The translations under genes were made by a program, and so were the position numbers. Below the pieces are notes generated by a model. That model saw only the letters and a program-made list of their open reading frames with translations. It had not been told where the DNA came from and made no database searches. Shown one piece after another: positions 1-8,173 of a stretch of 64,000 nt of DNA. Each line of letters starts with the position of its first letter. Within the stretch, counting starts at the first letter, position 1. Source of the DNA: Eubacterium sp. UBA4343 (GTDB lineage: Bacteria > Bacillota > Clostridia > Lachnospirales > Lachnospiraceae); NCBI GenBank assembly GCA_002394235.1, contig DGTF01000061.1, forward strand, positions 22,637 to 86,636, in the 5' to 3' direction.

Positions 1-1962
1 GGTAATGGTGGTCTTGTCTGCATCCAGAGCACCGGTTACGCCGTGGTTGGAGTTGGAATCGTCGGTCGGAACCGAAGTCAGGGCGATCGTCACCTTGGAC
101 TTCAGAAGCTCGTGGCTCTTTGCACCGCTCTCGTCTTCTCTTCCCTCGGTCGCGGTCTCGGTCATGATGTAGTGCTCTTCATCCAGGCCCTTGATGTACA
201 GTTTGCCGTCAGAGCCGGGATGCACGGTTGTCACAATGTTTTTTGCGTCGTCTGAGGTACGGTCATACAGATGGTAGGTGCCGTCTCCCTCTTTGACGAA
301 CTGGACATCGCTGTCCTTCACGTGATTCTCATTGCCGCCTGCTCCGGTTCCTTCTCTCTTGAAGGTGAAGGAAACCCGGGTCGGATCTTTTACGCCGTTT
401 TTCTTTACATTCAGCTTGTAGGTATAAACGCCAACCTTGTTGCCCTTGATGGAATGGTCGGTATCGGTTTCGCCGCCGTTATCGGAAGTGTTCCAGGTCA
501 GGGTCGGCTGGTTCTCTTCTTCCACCTGATCGCCGACATGCTGGGTGTCTTTGTTCAGTACGGAATCAAACAGGATCATCACCTGGCTGTCCTGCTGGAT
601 GGCGTTCAGTTTCTCAAGTCCGGCCTCTGTCAGAGCAACCGTGAAGGAGCTGTTTCCGTCACTGTCTTTCTCACTCTTTGTCAGGGTATAGTCGGTATCT
701 TTTGCCAGCTCGACCGCGCTTCCGCTCTGAAGCTGGAAGCTGTCATTGAGGGTGCCGTAATCGGTCATCTTCTCCGGGTTCGCAATACGGGGAACGATAT
801 AGATGCCGTTGATCTTGTCAAAGGTAAGGCCGTTGTCCATGGTATCGGTCTCGACAAATTTGGTGTACGCGTTGCCGTCCTGCAGCATCGGTGCTTCCGG
901 AAGAAGGACCTGGTGAACCGTCTCACCAATCTCATAATCGCCGTGATCAATCAGGGTGTTCTTATCGTCTTCCTTGATGATCCGTTTCGGGTTGTTGATG
1001 GTCTGGTTCTTCGGATAAACCGTGACGTCGTACTGCCATGCGGTTCCCGCCGCGTTATTGCCGATCGTGGTCTGGTTGGTCATCGGGACGGAAACGAGAA
1101 GCGGGCTGGACTGGTTGGCAACGACCTCATCACGGGTGGTTTCTCCAATCGTCTTATCCTGTCCGGTCGCCGACTGGTGCGGGTCCACGGTGATCTGGCC
1201 GCTCTTGTCGCTGTAAGTACCGCCGTTTGCAATCTGCGATGCTGTTGACTGGTCAGCTCCGGTCTGCGGATCGTAGCCGGAAATGTCGGTCTCGCATACG
1301 AGGTACAGGCCGAGCGGAAGCTTGTCCAGCACGATCTCCCCATTCGCGTCGGTTGTGCCGGTGTAAATGGATTTTGCGTTGTTGCCGCGGTTGCTGATCA
1401 CAAAGTCATTCAGGGATTTCTCTCCGCCCAGCGCCGCGTTGATGGTATCCATCACCTTCTGCATGGTTTCCGTGGTGTATGCCTGGGTATCGCCGCTTCC
1501 ATCTGTACACTTTACAATAGGATCAGAGTTGTTGGTTACAGCCGTTTTATCTGCATTTGCATCTGCAGCTGCGATCATCTTGTCCTTTGCCGCGGAATTC
1601 AGAATCAGGCTCTTGAAATCCTGGTCGAGGTTATCAAAATAAACGCCGACGCCGTTCTTTGTGGTCAAAGTTTCGATGTCCGCAACCTTTATGGCGGAAA
1701 ATTCCACGCCCTTCATCGGGGTCTGGGTCGAACTTGTCGCTCCCTGTGTGCCCTTGTTGTCAATAGTCTTGCCATTGTTTTCCTTTACCTTGAAGATGGT
1801 GATACTTCCGCTCTTCGTGGTGTCAATGGTTGATGCGGTGATCTGCGGGTTCGCGGAATCCGCAAACACCGGAGCTGCCATGGAGGTCATGGCCATTGTG
1901 GCAGCCATGCTGATTGCGGCCAGATAACTGACCCTGGGCTTTGGATTTCTCACATCTCTCAT
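1..1962 (-). CDS. Major pilin-like surface protein (3' part outside window)
   Basis: The reading frame starts near 1962 and runs off the left edge, so at least 653 residues are visible and the C-terminal cell-wall sorting signal cannot be checked. A signal peptide ends after APVFA at about residue 32. Near residue 310 there is a pilin motif, WQYDVTVYPK, whose lysine is the residue joined by sortase in Gram-positive pili, and near residue 225 an E-box-like GLYLVCETD. These point to SpaA/SpaH-type isopeptide-stabilised pilin domains exposed on the cell wall. A class B sortase lies directly upstream in the same direction. Start: an AAAGGA sits immediately before the ATG at 1962 with no spacer, but nine bases before an in-frame GTG at 1953, so GTG 1953 may be the true start. 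The family is clear; whether it is the shaft subunit or a large adhesin-type pilin is inference. Confidence 0.82.
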   Translation of the reverse strand, partial: MRDVRNPKPRVSYLAAISMAATMAMTSMAAPVFADSANPQITASTIDTTKSGSITIFKVKENNGKTIDNKGTQGATSSTQTPMKGVEFSAIKVADIETLTTKNGVGVYFDNLDQDFKSLILNSAAKDKMIAAADANADKTAVTNNSDPIVKCTDGSGDTQAYTTETMQKVMDTINAALGGEKSLNDFVISNRGNNAKSIYTGTTDANGEIVLDKLPLGLYLVCETDISGYDPQTGADQSTASQIANGGTYSDKSGQITVDPHQSATGQDKTIGETTRDEVVANQSSPLLVSVPMTNQTTIGNNAAGTAWQYDVTVYPKNQTINNPKRIIKEDDKNTLIDHGDYEIGETVHQVLLPEAPMLQDGNAYTKFVETDTMDNGLTFDKINGIYIVPRIANPEKMTDYGTLNDSFQLQSGSAVELAKDTDYTLTKSEKDSDGNSSFTVALTEAGLEKLNAIQQDSQVMILFDSVLNKDTQHVGDQVEEENQPTLTWNTSDNGGETDTDHSIKGNKVGVYTYKLNVKKNGVKDPTRVSFTFKREGTGAGGNENHVKDSDVQFVKEGDGTYHLYDRTSDDAKNIVTTVHPGSDGKLYIKGLDEEHYIMTETATEGREDESGAKSHELLKSKVTIALTSVPTDDSNSNHGVTGALDADKTTIT

Positions 1963-2048
1963 TCCTTTTGTTCGGGGCGCGCATACCTTCTTTGCTTGCC
2001 CCTTCTCCTTTCTTCATTTTCGTTTGCTGTTACAATGACAATCGCTGT

Positions 2049-2165
2049 TCATGCGGCAGCTGCGAGAGCTGCGAAGCAACGGAACAGCTGACTTTATCCC
2101 GTATGTGTTGCCCCGCAAGCAGAGCAATACATATGTGGCGCCCCTTGCGAGGTATGGTGGTTTAC
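2049..2165 (-). repeat. Dispersed intergenic repeat, family A, copy 1
   Basis: Shares with the copies at 16258, 14705 and 22129 the blocks CTTCGCAGCT, GGCGCCACA and the GTAAACC end when read on the minus strand. This copy is longer, with a second internal GCGGGGCAACACA block. Orientation is that of the flanking minus-strand genes. Confidence 0.65.
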
Positions 2166-2209
2166 GGGCCTTGGGCCTGTATCACCCTTCTTTTTCTGCG
2201 TGCAGGCAT
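2162..2209 (-). other. Candidate 15-residue ORF with strong ribosome-binding site
   Basis: The minus strand carries AAAGGAGG six bases before an ATG, then 15 codons (MPARRKRRVIQAQGP) and a stop. The peptide is very basic. It lies just downstream of the sortase gene and the repeat begins at its stop codon. It could be a leader peptide, or the 5' remnant of a gene cut short by repeat insertion. Only the RBS supports translation. Confidence 0.25.
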
Positions 2210-2348
2210 TTTTTCCTCCTTTTTCATTGGATCGTATGTTGAAAATTCTATGAATATAGGAATTGATGATCTTGAAAAGAATGGTTTTGAGATTGCTCAA
2301 TCTGATTTATGAGCGTTTTGAAATTTTTAACGGCGAATTTTTAACGGA

Positions 2349-3230
2349 TCAGCGCACGGGATCTTTCAATTCCGGAGGCACATACCAGGATGCCGGTTGC
2401 TGGATCGTTTCCAGGTTTGTTTCTTTTCCGATGATTACCAGACGGCGGGTTGTTCCAGCCATTCCGTCGCACGTGGAAAGAGAAACGAACCTTGCGTTTA
2501 CATCCGGTTTCGGGGAATTTTCATACCTGGTACTTTTCCGCAGCATGTTCTGCCAGTCCAGAAAAGAAGGGCTGTTTTGGAACGTGCAGGTATAGACCTG
2601 TGATCCTGCTTCTGTCGTCAGAACGGAGAAAAAAGTGTAGGTACGTCTGGTACCGTCCGGCAGATACAGACAGAAGGTGTGATCTCTGTATCCGGCATTG
2701 ACGTACCGGGAGCGGAATTTGCCAAACATTGATCCGTCCGCCATGTTGTGACCGTAGATGATAGAATTCTGGTCGTTGAAATACCTGCTGTTCACAGAAT
2801 CCAGAAGAATGCTTCCGCCATAGTTATAGGTGTGGTCGGGTAGCGCGTGAAGATATTCGCTGTTGTCATCGCCCTGAAGAACCGGATAACTGATGTCATC
2901 CAGCATCAGCCACGCGACGACATCCATGCCTTTGAACGATTCCCAGTTGATCGTGTCTGCGTCTGACCGAGACGCATTCCCAGATCCGGATGAGCTTTGA
3001 TCTGGAGAAGGTGTGATGACCGCATCTTCCCGGATCCCACGGTAGGTTTTCGCGGATTTGCGGTACTCGGCGGTCTTCGGCAGAAGCTTATACAGGCAAA
3101 AGACCAGGACAGCGAAACAGACGAGGATCAGGATAATTTCCAACGCGGGAAATTTTCTCTCCCGAGAAGTCCTTTTCCTGTGCAAAGGACTTCTCTCTGG
3201 ACGTGTGGATTCAGACTTCTTCGGATACAT
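2349..3230 (-). CDS. srtB: Class B sortase
   Basis: Membrane-anchored transpeptidase that cleaves sorting signals and joins surface proteins or pilin subunits. A basic cytoplasmic N-terminus is followed by one membrane segment at about residues 28-50 and an extracellular catalytic domain. The triad is visible: His in YGHN (about 161), Cys in LSTCDG (about 254) and Arg in RRLVIIG (about 263). The stretch IIYGHNMADGSMFG is typical of class B enzymes rather than A or C. Length (293 residues) is slightly long because of the extended N-terminus. Start ATG has GGAGG seven bases upstream. Class B enzymes polymerise pili in some streptococci, and the pilin-motif protein downstream is the obvious substrate (inference). 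Confidence 0.93.
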   Translation of the reverse strand: MYPKKSESTRPERSPLHRKRTSRERKFPALEIILILVCFAVLVFCLYKLLPKTAEYRKSAKTYRGIREDAVITPSPDQSSSGSGNASRSDADTINWESFKGMDVVAWLMLDDISYPVLQGDDNSEYLHALPDHTYNYGGSILLDSVNSRYFNDQNSIIYGHNMADGSMFGKFRSRYVNAGYRDHTFCLYLPDGTRRTYTFFSVLTTEAGSQVYTCTFQNSPSFLDWQNMLRKSTRYENSPKPDVNARFVSLSTCDGMAGTTRRLVIIGKETNLETIQQPASWYVPPELKDPVR

Positions 3231-3769
3231 GGTTTTTCCTCCGAATGTGGATGAAGGATTTTGGAATAAACAGAGAGATGAAGTTTTGAGATGAAAATGT
3301 GAAAGGTAAAAGCTACAGAGCGCATGGAAAAATAATCATGCACATCACATGATGGAAAACAAATTCGGACCCAGAGGAGAAAAATGAAGAAAAATAGACT
3401 GTGAGAAAAAATGTTTAAAAAAGCAGTGGAAAACTGACCGAAAAAGGCAGTTCGGAAAATGAGTACTGATAAATATGTGTTAAACGTAAGGTTTAATGAA
3501 ATGATGATAAGAAATGTCTGCGAATATATACATTATAGCATAACAATTTCTACCTGTAAATATAAAGAAAAAATTAACTGTATAAGCCAATTCCTTCCAT
3601 CCTTTTATTTTTTTCTTGCAGCTGTCCTTGATACCCGACAATTCCTCTGCACAAAGCTGTCAGATAGTATACGGTTTTTCCAGCAAAGGAACGTAAGCCA
3701 AAGGATTATGCGGAGTACAGATCTGCCTTCTCCATAATACTTTTAAAATACCGTATCTATTCTTAAAGA
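3231..3769. other. AT-rich intergenic region before the sortase gene
   Basis: About 540 bp, clearly richer in A and T than the surroundings. It must contain the promoter of the sortase gene, but I cannot identify a convincing -35/-10 pair. An open frame on the plus strand at 3459-3737 has no ribosome-binding site and no recognisable features, so I do not call a gene. Confidence 0.5.
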
Positions 3770-3812
3770 TAAAAAAGCAGAGAACAAAGTCTGCGAGGAC
3801 CTGTTCTCTGCT
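3770..3812 (-). terminator. Rho-independent terminator of the flavoprotein gene
   Basis: A perfect 11-bp inverted repeat (AGCAGAGAACA at 3776-3786, TGTTCTCTGCT at 3802-3812) is followed on the minus strand by a run of six T. It lies about 70 bp after the stop codon of the gene starting at 5175. Confidence 0.85.
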
Positions 3813-3882
3813 GTCTGTCGTATTAAGCTGGTTCTGCTTGTTCGTGCCTTCTGATATCAGACAGGCGGACGATCCGGGGCGG

Positions 3883-5175
3883 TCAGTGGATACTGTCCTC
3901 TACTGCCCTGTTTTGTCCATCTTTTGTAGCATTATATTGATCATGGGTTGTGGATGGAGATAACTCGCAGGAAACCCCCGCAACATATCCACTCGACCAT
4001 GCCCATTGCAGATTATAGCCCCCGCACTCTCCGTCTACGTCAACGGCCTCGCCGGTAAAGTACAGCCCGGGGATCTTCCGGCATTCCAGATGATCCGTCA
4101 GTTCTTCCGCAGGAATTCCTCCGGAGCAGATCTGCGCCTGCTTCAGGGATGCGGTTCCGGTGATGGTAACGATGTAATGCTTGATGTGCCGGGCAATATC
4201 CGGATAATCGTTCCGTCTGTTTTCTGATGAATCGTTTTTGGACGCGTGTCCGATTTTGCCGCTGAACAAAGGGATGAGCTTGTCGGGAAGAAGGCCGATG
4301 AGAAGCTCCGAAAGGGGCGCGCCCGGTCGCAGTGCGGCTCTTTTTTCCAGGTCGGCGGCAAGATCATGCTCCGAGAGATCCGGCATGAAATCGAGCACGG
4401 CACTGACCTTGCATCCGCGGCTGATTCCCTCCGCCGCGTAGCGGCTGACCTGAAATACGGGAATGCCGGAGATCCCAAAATCTGTGAGCTGGACTTCGCC
4501 GGTATCTGTTGCCGCGCATTCCGAATCTATCAGGATTGAAACAGAGGCGTGAACACGGGTTCCGGCCCAGCGGTTTGTCACATCTTCGCGGATTCGCAGC
4601 GGCACAAGCGCAGGAAGAAACGGGACGGTGTCAACGCGCAGATCGCGGGCAAATTGTATGGCATCACCGGAGGAACCGCGCACCGCAGACGCCGGGCTTC
4701 CCGTAGCGATGATTACACAACCGGCCTCATAGGTCCAGGTGGATGTGGAGACAATAAAATGACCATTCCGGCAGTCTATCGCTGTCACCTGTTCTTTTGA
4801 TTTGATCTTTACCCGGTATTTCTCTGCCTCCAGCAGGAGCAGACGAAGGACCTGGGATGCCTGTTCGGTGTAAGGATAGACCCAGCCATTCCGGTCAATT
4901 GTCTTCAGGCCGATTCCGTGGAAAAAATCAAGCGTATCCCGGTTCGAGAAGGCTGTGAAAATGCGGCTGGTCAGACCGGAAGCTCCGCCCCGGTAGTGAC
5001 AGGGCGACAGATCCAGATTGGTCAGGTTGCATTTGCCATTTCCGGTTGCCAGAAGCTTTCTGCCCGGCTTTTCATTCTGCTCGAGAACGGTTACCTTCCG
5101 TCCGCTTCGCGCGGCGGTGATGGCAGCCATGAGACCTGAGGCCCCGCCTCCGATTATGATCAGCTGTTCGTCCAT
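3883..5175 (-). CDS. NAD(P)/FAD-dependent oxidoreductase, BaiN/HI0933 family
   Basis: A 430-residue flavoprotein. The N-terminus has the dinucleotide-binding GGGASG motif (about residues 8-13) followed by EQNEKPGRKLLATGNGKCN, the hallmark of the HI0933/YhiN family. The C-terminus closes with LYFTGEAVDVDGECGGYNL, the second FAD-contacting block. A family member, BaiN, takes part in bile-acid 7-dehydroxylation in a gut Clostridium, but most members have no proven substrate, so the reaction here is unknown. GAGG lies eight bases before the ATG. It appears monocistronic: its own terminator lies downstream, and a 300-bp gap lies upstream. Family assignment is firm; biological role is not. Confidence 0.9.
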   Translation of the reverse strand: MDEQLIIIGGGASGLMAAITAARSGRKVTVLEQNEKPGRKLLATGNGKCNLTNLDLSPCHYRGGASGLTSRIFTAFSNRDTLDFFHGIGLKTIDRNGWVYPYTEQASQVLRLLLLEAEKYRVKIKSKEQVTAIDCRNGHFIVSTSTWTYEAGCVIIATGSPASAVRGSSGDAIQFARDLRVDTVPFLPALVPLRIREDVTNRWAGTRVHASVSILIDSECAATDTGEVQLTDFGISGIPVFQVSRYAAEGISRGCKVSAVLDFMPDLSEHDLAADLEKRAALRPGAPLSELLIGLLPDKLIPLFSGKIGHASKNDSSENRRNDYPDIARHIKHYIVTITGTASLKQAQICSGGIPAEELTDHLECRKIPGLYFTGEAVDVDGECGGYNLQWAWSSGYVAGVSCELSPSTTHDQYNATKDGQNRAVEDSIH

Positions 5176-5475
5176 TGGAATCCTCTTCTCAGCTGTTTAT
5201 CAGCTGTTTATCTGCTGTTATCTGCTGCGCATTTGCTGTATATGTCCGGTATTTCAGCTGTATTTTTACGACAGTATGTTGTAAGATAGTCACATTTTTT
5301 CGACGGTACCTTGTAACATTCTGTGCGGGCAATGAATCAAATCCGCTGCCGCAAGGCGTGAAGCGGCAGGCAAACGCCGAGACAGATCGGCGAAGCCGGC
5401 GTCCTGCCGGCGGTATGGAAGCTGCGAAGCAGTGAAGTGACGCAGGACTTATACATTATGGCGCCCCGCAGACCG
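5176..5475. repeat. Repeat-rich gap with family A copy 2
   Basis: At 5189-5228 there are four near-identical 10-11 bp units (TCAGCTGTTTA type). From about 5340 to 5408 several GC-rich short inverted repeats occur. From about 5409 to 5490 lies family A copy 2, which on the minus strand has GGGGCGCCATAA, TGTATAAGTC and CTGCTTCGCAGCTTCC; it runs across the stop codon of the next gene. The promoter of the flavoprotein gene should be here but I could not define it. Confidence 0.55.
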
Positions 5476-6762
5476 TTACAGGCTGACAAGCCCCGCGTCT
5501 ATCACTTTCTGCAGGCTCATGATGATTCCCAGTTTACCGTGGGGCCAAGTGAGACCGCCCTGGAAGTACACGGCGTAAGGCGGCTTGATCGGTCCGTCCG
5601 CCGAAAGCTCGATGGAGGAACCCTGTACAAAGGCTCCGGCAGCCATGATGACATCGGAATCATATCCCGGCATCGGCCACGGTTCCGGAGTGACGTAGCT
5701 GTCTACCGGGGCAGCGGCCTGTATGCCCTGGCAAAAGGCAATGACGCCTTCCGGTTTTCCGAAGGTGACGGCCTGAATGATGTCGTGACGATCCTCTGTC
5801 GCGTTCGGGACAACGGGGAAGCCGAGCTTTTCATACACATTTGCGGCAAAAATCGCGCTCTTCAGCGCGCTTGCTGTGACTGTCGGGGCAAGGAAAAAGC
5901 CCTGATAAAAGGCAGGGTTGGTGCCGATGGAGGCGCCGACTTCTTTGCCCAGACCCGGCGTGGTCAGACGGCAGGCGGCATTTGCCACACATTCTTTTTT
6001 TCCGACGATATATCCGCCGATAGGGGCAAGTCCGCCGCCCGGATTCTTGATCAGGGAGCCGACCATCATGTCCGCTCCGACGTCCGTGGGTTCGATGCGC
6101 TCCACGAATTCTCCGTAGCAGTTGTCAACCATGCAGGTGACATCGGGACGGATGGACTTGATGAAATGAATCAGATCGCCAATTTCCTTAACGGAGAAGG
6201 TATGACGGGTCTGATACCCCTTTGAGCGCTGGATGGTGACAAGCTTTGTGCGCTCGTTCAGGGCGCTTCGGATGCCCTCGTAGTCGAAGGATCCGTCCGG
6301 GAGCAGATCCACCTGACGGTATGTGACGCCGTATTCCGCGAGGGAGCCTCGTGACGGGCGTATCCCGATGACCTCCTCCAGAGTATCATAGGGCTTTCCG
6401 ACAGGGGACAGAAGCTCATCACCCGGACGTAGATTTCCGGAGAGGGCAATTCCGAGGGCATGGGTGCCGCAGGCAATCAGCGGACGGACCAGTGCGTCCT
6501 CGGTGTGAAAGGTAGAGGCAAATACCTTTTCGAGCGTGTCCCTGCCCATGTCATTGTAGCCGTATCCTGTGGAGGGATAGAGGCATGCTTCGCTGACACG
6601 GTTTTCCTGCATGGCACGGATCACCTTCAGCTGATTATATTCTGCGGTTTCATCGATCTTCCGGAAACGTTCACGCAGAGAATCGGCGATCTCTGCGCAG
6701 AACACTGCGGTTTTTTCGGCGATGCCGAAGCTTTCATACATCTTTATTTCTTCTTCTGTCAT
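5476..6762 (-). CDS. PLP enzyme, methionine gamma-lyase / aluminium-resistance (YnbB) family
   Basis: A 428-residue fold-type I pyridoxal-phosphate enzyme. Visible blocks include YPSTGYGYNDMGRDTLE, RPLIACGTHALGIAL, TIQRSKGYQTRH, VDNCYGEF (the PLP-contacting aspartate) and GSLIKNPGGG, whose lysine should hold the cofactor. This pattern fits the family annotated as methionine gamma-lyase-like or aluminium-resistance protein; the substrate is not established. In many Firmicutes such genes lie near miaA, hfq or glnR, and miaA is indeed just upstream here. I chose the ATG at 6762 because AGAGG lies seven bases before it; an in-frame ATG at 6804 would add 14 residues and has no such site. Repeat copy 2 overlaps its 3' end. 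Confidence 0.85.
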   Translation of the reverse strand: MTEEEIKMYESFGIAEKTAVFCAEIADSLRERFRKIDETAEYNQLKVIRAMQENRVSEACLYPSTGYGYNDMGRDTLEKVFASTFHTEDALVRPLIACGTHALGIALSGNLRPGDELLSPVGKPYDTLEEVIGIRPSRGSLAEYGVTYRQVDLLPDGSFDYEGIRSALNERTKLVTIQRSKGYQTRHTFSVKEIGDLIHFIKSIRPDVTCMVDNCYGEFVERIEPTDVGADMMVGSLIKNPGGGLAPIGGYIVGKKECVANAACRLTTPGLGKEVGASIGTNPAFYQGFFLAPTVTASALKSAIFAANVYEKLGFPVVPNATEDRHDIIQAVTFGKPEGVIAFCQGIQAAAPVDSYVTPEPWPMPGYDSDVIMAAGAFVQGSSIELSADGPIKPPYAVYFQGGLTWPHGKLGIIMSLQKVIDAGLVSL

Positions 6763-6817
6763 TCTTAACCTCTGTTTCTGATGCTTTAAAGTGAATATTA
6801 CCATCGTTGATATAATG

Positions 6818-6900
6818 AATCGGTAGCTTATACGTTATGTGGCGCCCCGCCTGCGGAGCATGATGGTTTAACGTATATGTTCTGCGGAGCATGGCGGCAG
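6818..6900 (-). repeat. Dispersed intergenic repeat, family A, copy 3
   Basis: On the minus strand it reads CATGCTCCGCAGGCGGGGCG, CCACATAACGTATAAGCTAC, preceded by a second CATGCTCCGCAG. It lies between miaA and the PLP enzyme gene, oriented with transcription. Confidence 0.65.
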
Positions 6901-6949
6901 ACGACAACAGGATTGTCTTATTAGAAAAAATAGATTTGCGCAGATCAAT

Positions 6950-7933
6950 TCAAAGTGGCTGGCTGTCTTCCTTTAGTTTTTTGCGCCACAATACCAGCAT
7001 ATAATTCAGGATGGCGTCATCCTCGTAGTTGAATTCATTTTTGTTGATCCAGATGATGCCGTTCTCCCTCTTGAACCAGGTGATCTGGCGCTTCGCAAAG
7101 TGACGGGTGTCGCGCTTGATGATCTCCACCGCTTCGCTTAGCGTACATTTCCCGTCCAGATACGGGAACAGCTCCTTGTATCCGAGGCCCTTCATCGAGA
7201 CATTGTTCTCCGTGAGGCCTCTTGCCTTCAGACTGCGAACCTCATCGACAAGGCCGGCCCTGATCATCTGATCCACTCTACGGTCGATCCGGTCGTAGAG
7301 CTGTTTCCGCTCGTCATTAAGTACAAAATAAAGGTAGCAGTAAGGGGAATCCTTCGCCCGCTGTTCCTCGTTATGTCTGGATATCGGAGTGCCGGTCTGG
7401 TCATAGAATTCCAGAGCGCGGATGACACGCTTGAGATTATTCGGATGAATCTCCCGTGCCGCCTCGGGATCCTTTTCTGCAAGGATAGCGTGAAGAGCCT
7501 GCGGACCTCTTTCTTCTGCCAGTTTCTCATACGCAGAACGGATGTCGGATTTTCCGTCGCTTTCGGAAAAATCGATGTCTCTCAGCACCGCCTGGATATA
7601 AAATCCGGTTCCTCCGGTGATGATGGGAACCTGGCCGTTTTTCCAGATCTCATGCATCGCGCGGAGGGCCATGTCTTTGAAAAGAGCTACATTAAAATCT
7701 TCCTCGGGCTCAAGGACATCGATCAGGTAATGCGGGATTCCCTGTCTTTCTTCCGGTAGTATTTTCGCGGATCCGATGTCCATGCACCGGTAGACCTGCA
7801 TGGAGTCGGCGGAGACGACCGCTCCGTTCACTGCCGCTGCCAGCTTCAGGGAAAGGGCGGTTTTGCCGACCGCCGTTGGACCGGTAAGAACAAGTACCGG
7901 CTTTTTCTTCAGTTTTCCGTAATCAAATGACAT
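6950..7933 (-). CDS. miaA: tRNA dimethylallyltransferase
   Basis: Transfers a dimethylallyl group to the N6 of A37 in tRNAs that read UNN codons; MiaB, encoded about 6 kb upstream in the same direction, then adds the methylthio group. The P-loop LTGPTAVGKTALS is at about residues 16-28, followed by SADSMQVYRCMDIGSAK and YLIDVLEPEEDFNVA, the substrate and DMAPP-binding blocks. Later TGGTGFYIQAVL and DRRVDQMIRAGLVDEV are typical. At 327 residues it has normal length. Gene order mutS-mutL-miaA, in the direction of transcription, is common in Clostridia and suggests co-transcription, although a repeat array separates mutL and miaA. A short GC-rich hairpin followed by a T run lies just after the stop. 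Confidence 0.96.
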   Translation of the reverse strand: MSFDYGKLKKKPVLVLTGPTAVGKTALSLKLAAAVNGAVVSADSMQVYRCMDIGSAKILPEERQGIPHYLIDVLEPEEDFNVALFKDMALRAMHEIWKNGQVPIITGGTGFYIQAVLRDIDFSESDGKSDIRSAYEKLAEERGPQALHAILAEKDPEAAREIHPNNLKRVIRALEFYDQTGTPISRHNEEQRAKDSPYCYLYFVLNDERKQLYDRIDRRVDQMIRAGLVDEVRSLKARGLTENNVSMKGLGYKELFPYLDGKCTLSEAVEIIKRDTRHFAKRQITWFKRENGIIWINKNEFNYEDDAILNYMLVLWRKKLKEDSQPL

Positions 7934-8173
7934 GGATGATTCTTTCTCTCTTATTTATTAATGATTTATTTATCCTTGATCACAACTGCCAGATCACACA
8001 GAGCTCCGGGATTCTTTCCGTGTATTGTGTCACTGGAATTTTCGGGATCCCAGTCGAATATCAAATCACACGATTTACCGGGAATCTATCAGCGTATCCA
8101 GTCACACGGTTCATGAGGAGCCTCACAGTGTGTCGGATTACGATGCACACCGGGTTCGATGCGGCGTATCCAG
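7934..8173. repeat. Degenerate 36-bp tandem repeat after mutL
   Basis: Units at 8065-8100, 8101-8136 and 8137-8172, with a partial unit at 8173-8190 that contains the mutL stop codon. Units begin with TCACACG-like sequence, and two of the three end GCGTATCCA. A weaker copy may precede them near 8028. Period is exactly 36 bp but identity between units is low. Confidence 0.6.

Larger units (their letters stand above)
1963..2348. other. Intergenic gap between sortase and pilin genes
   Basis: This 386 bp gap contains one copy of the dispersed repeat family (2049-2165) and, on the minus strand, a short ORF with a strong ribosome-binding site (2162-2209). I see no convincing terminator after the sortase gene, so the pilin may be read through from upstream. 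Confidence 0.6.

Noticed and set aside
271-1248. 325-codon plus-strand frame at the left end
   Set aside because: It is opposite the pilin-like gene, which has a signal peptide, pilin motif and E-box; the plus frame has none of these.
3459-3737. 92-codon plus-strand frame in the AT-rich gap
   Set aside because: No ribosome-binding site, biased only by AT content, and no similarity to any family I know.
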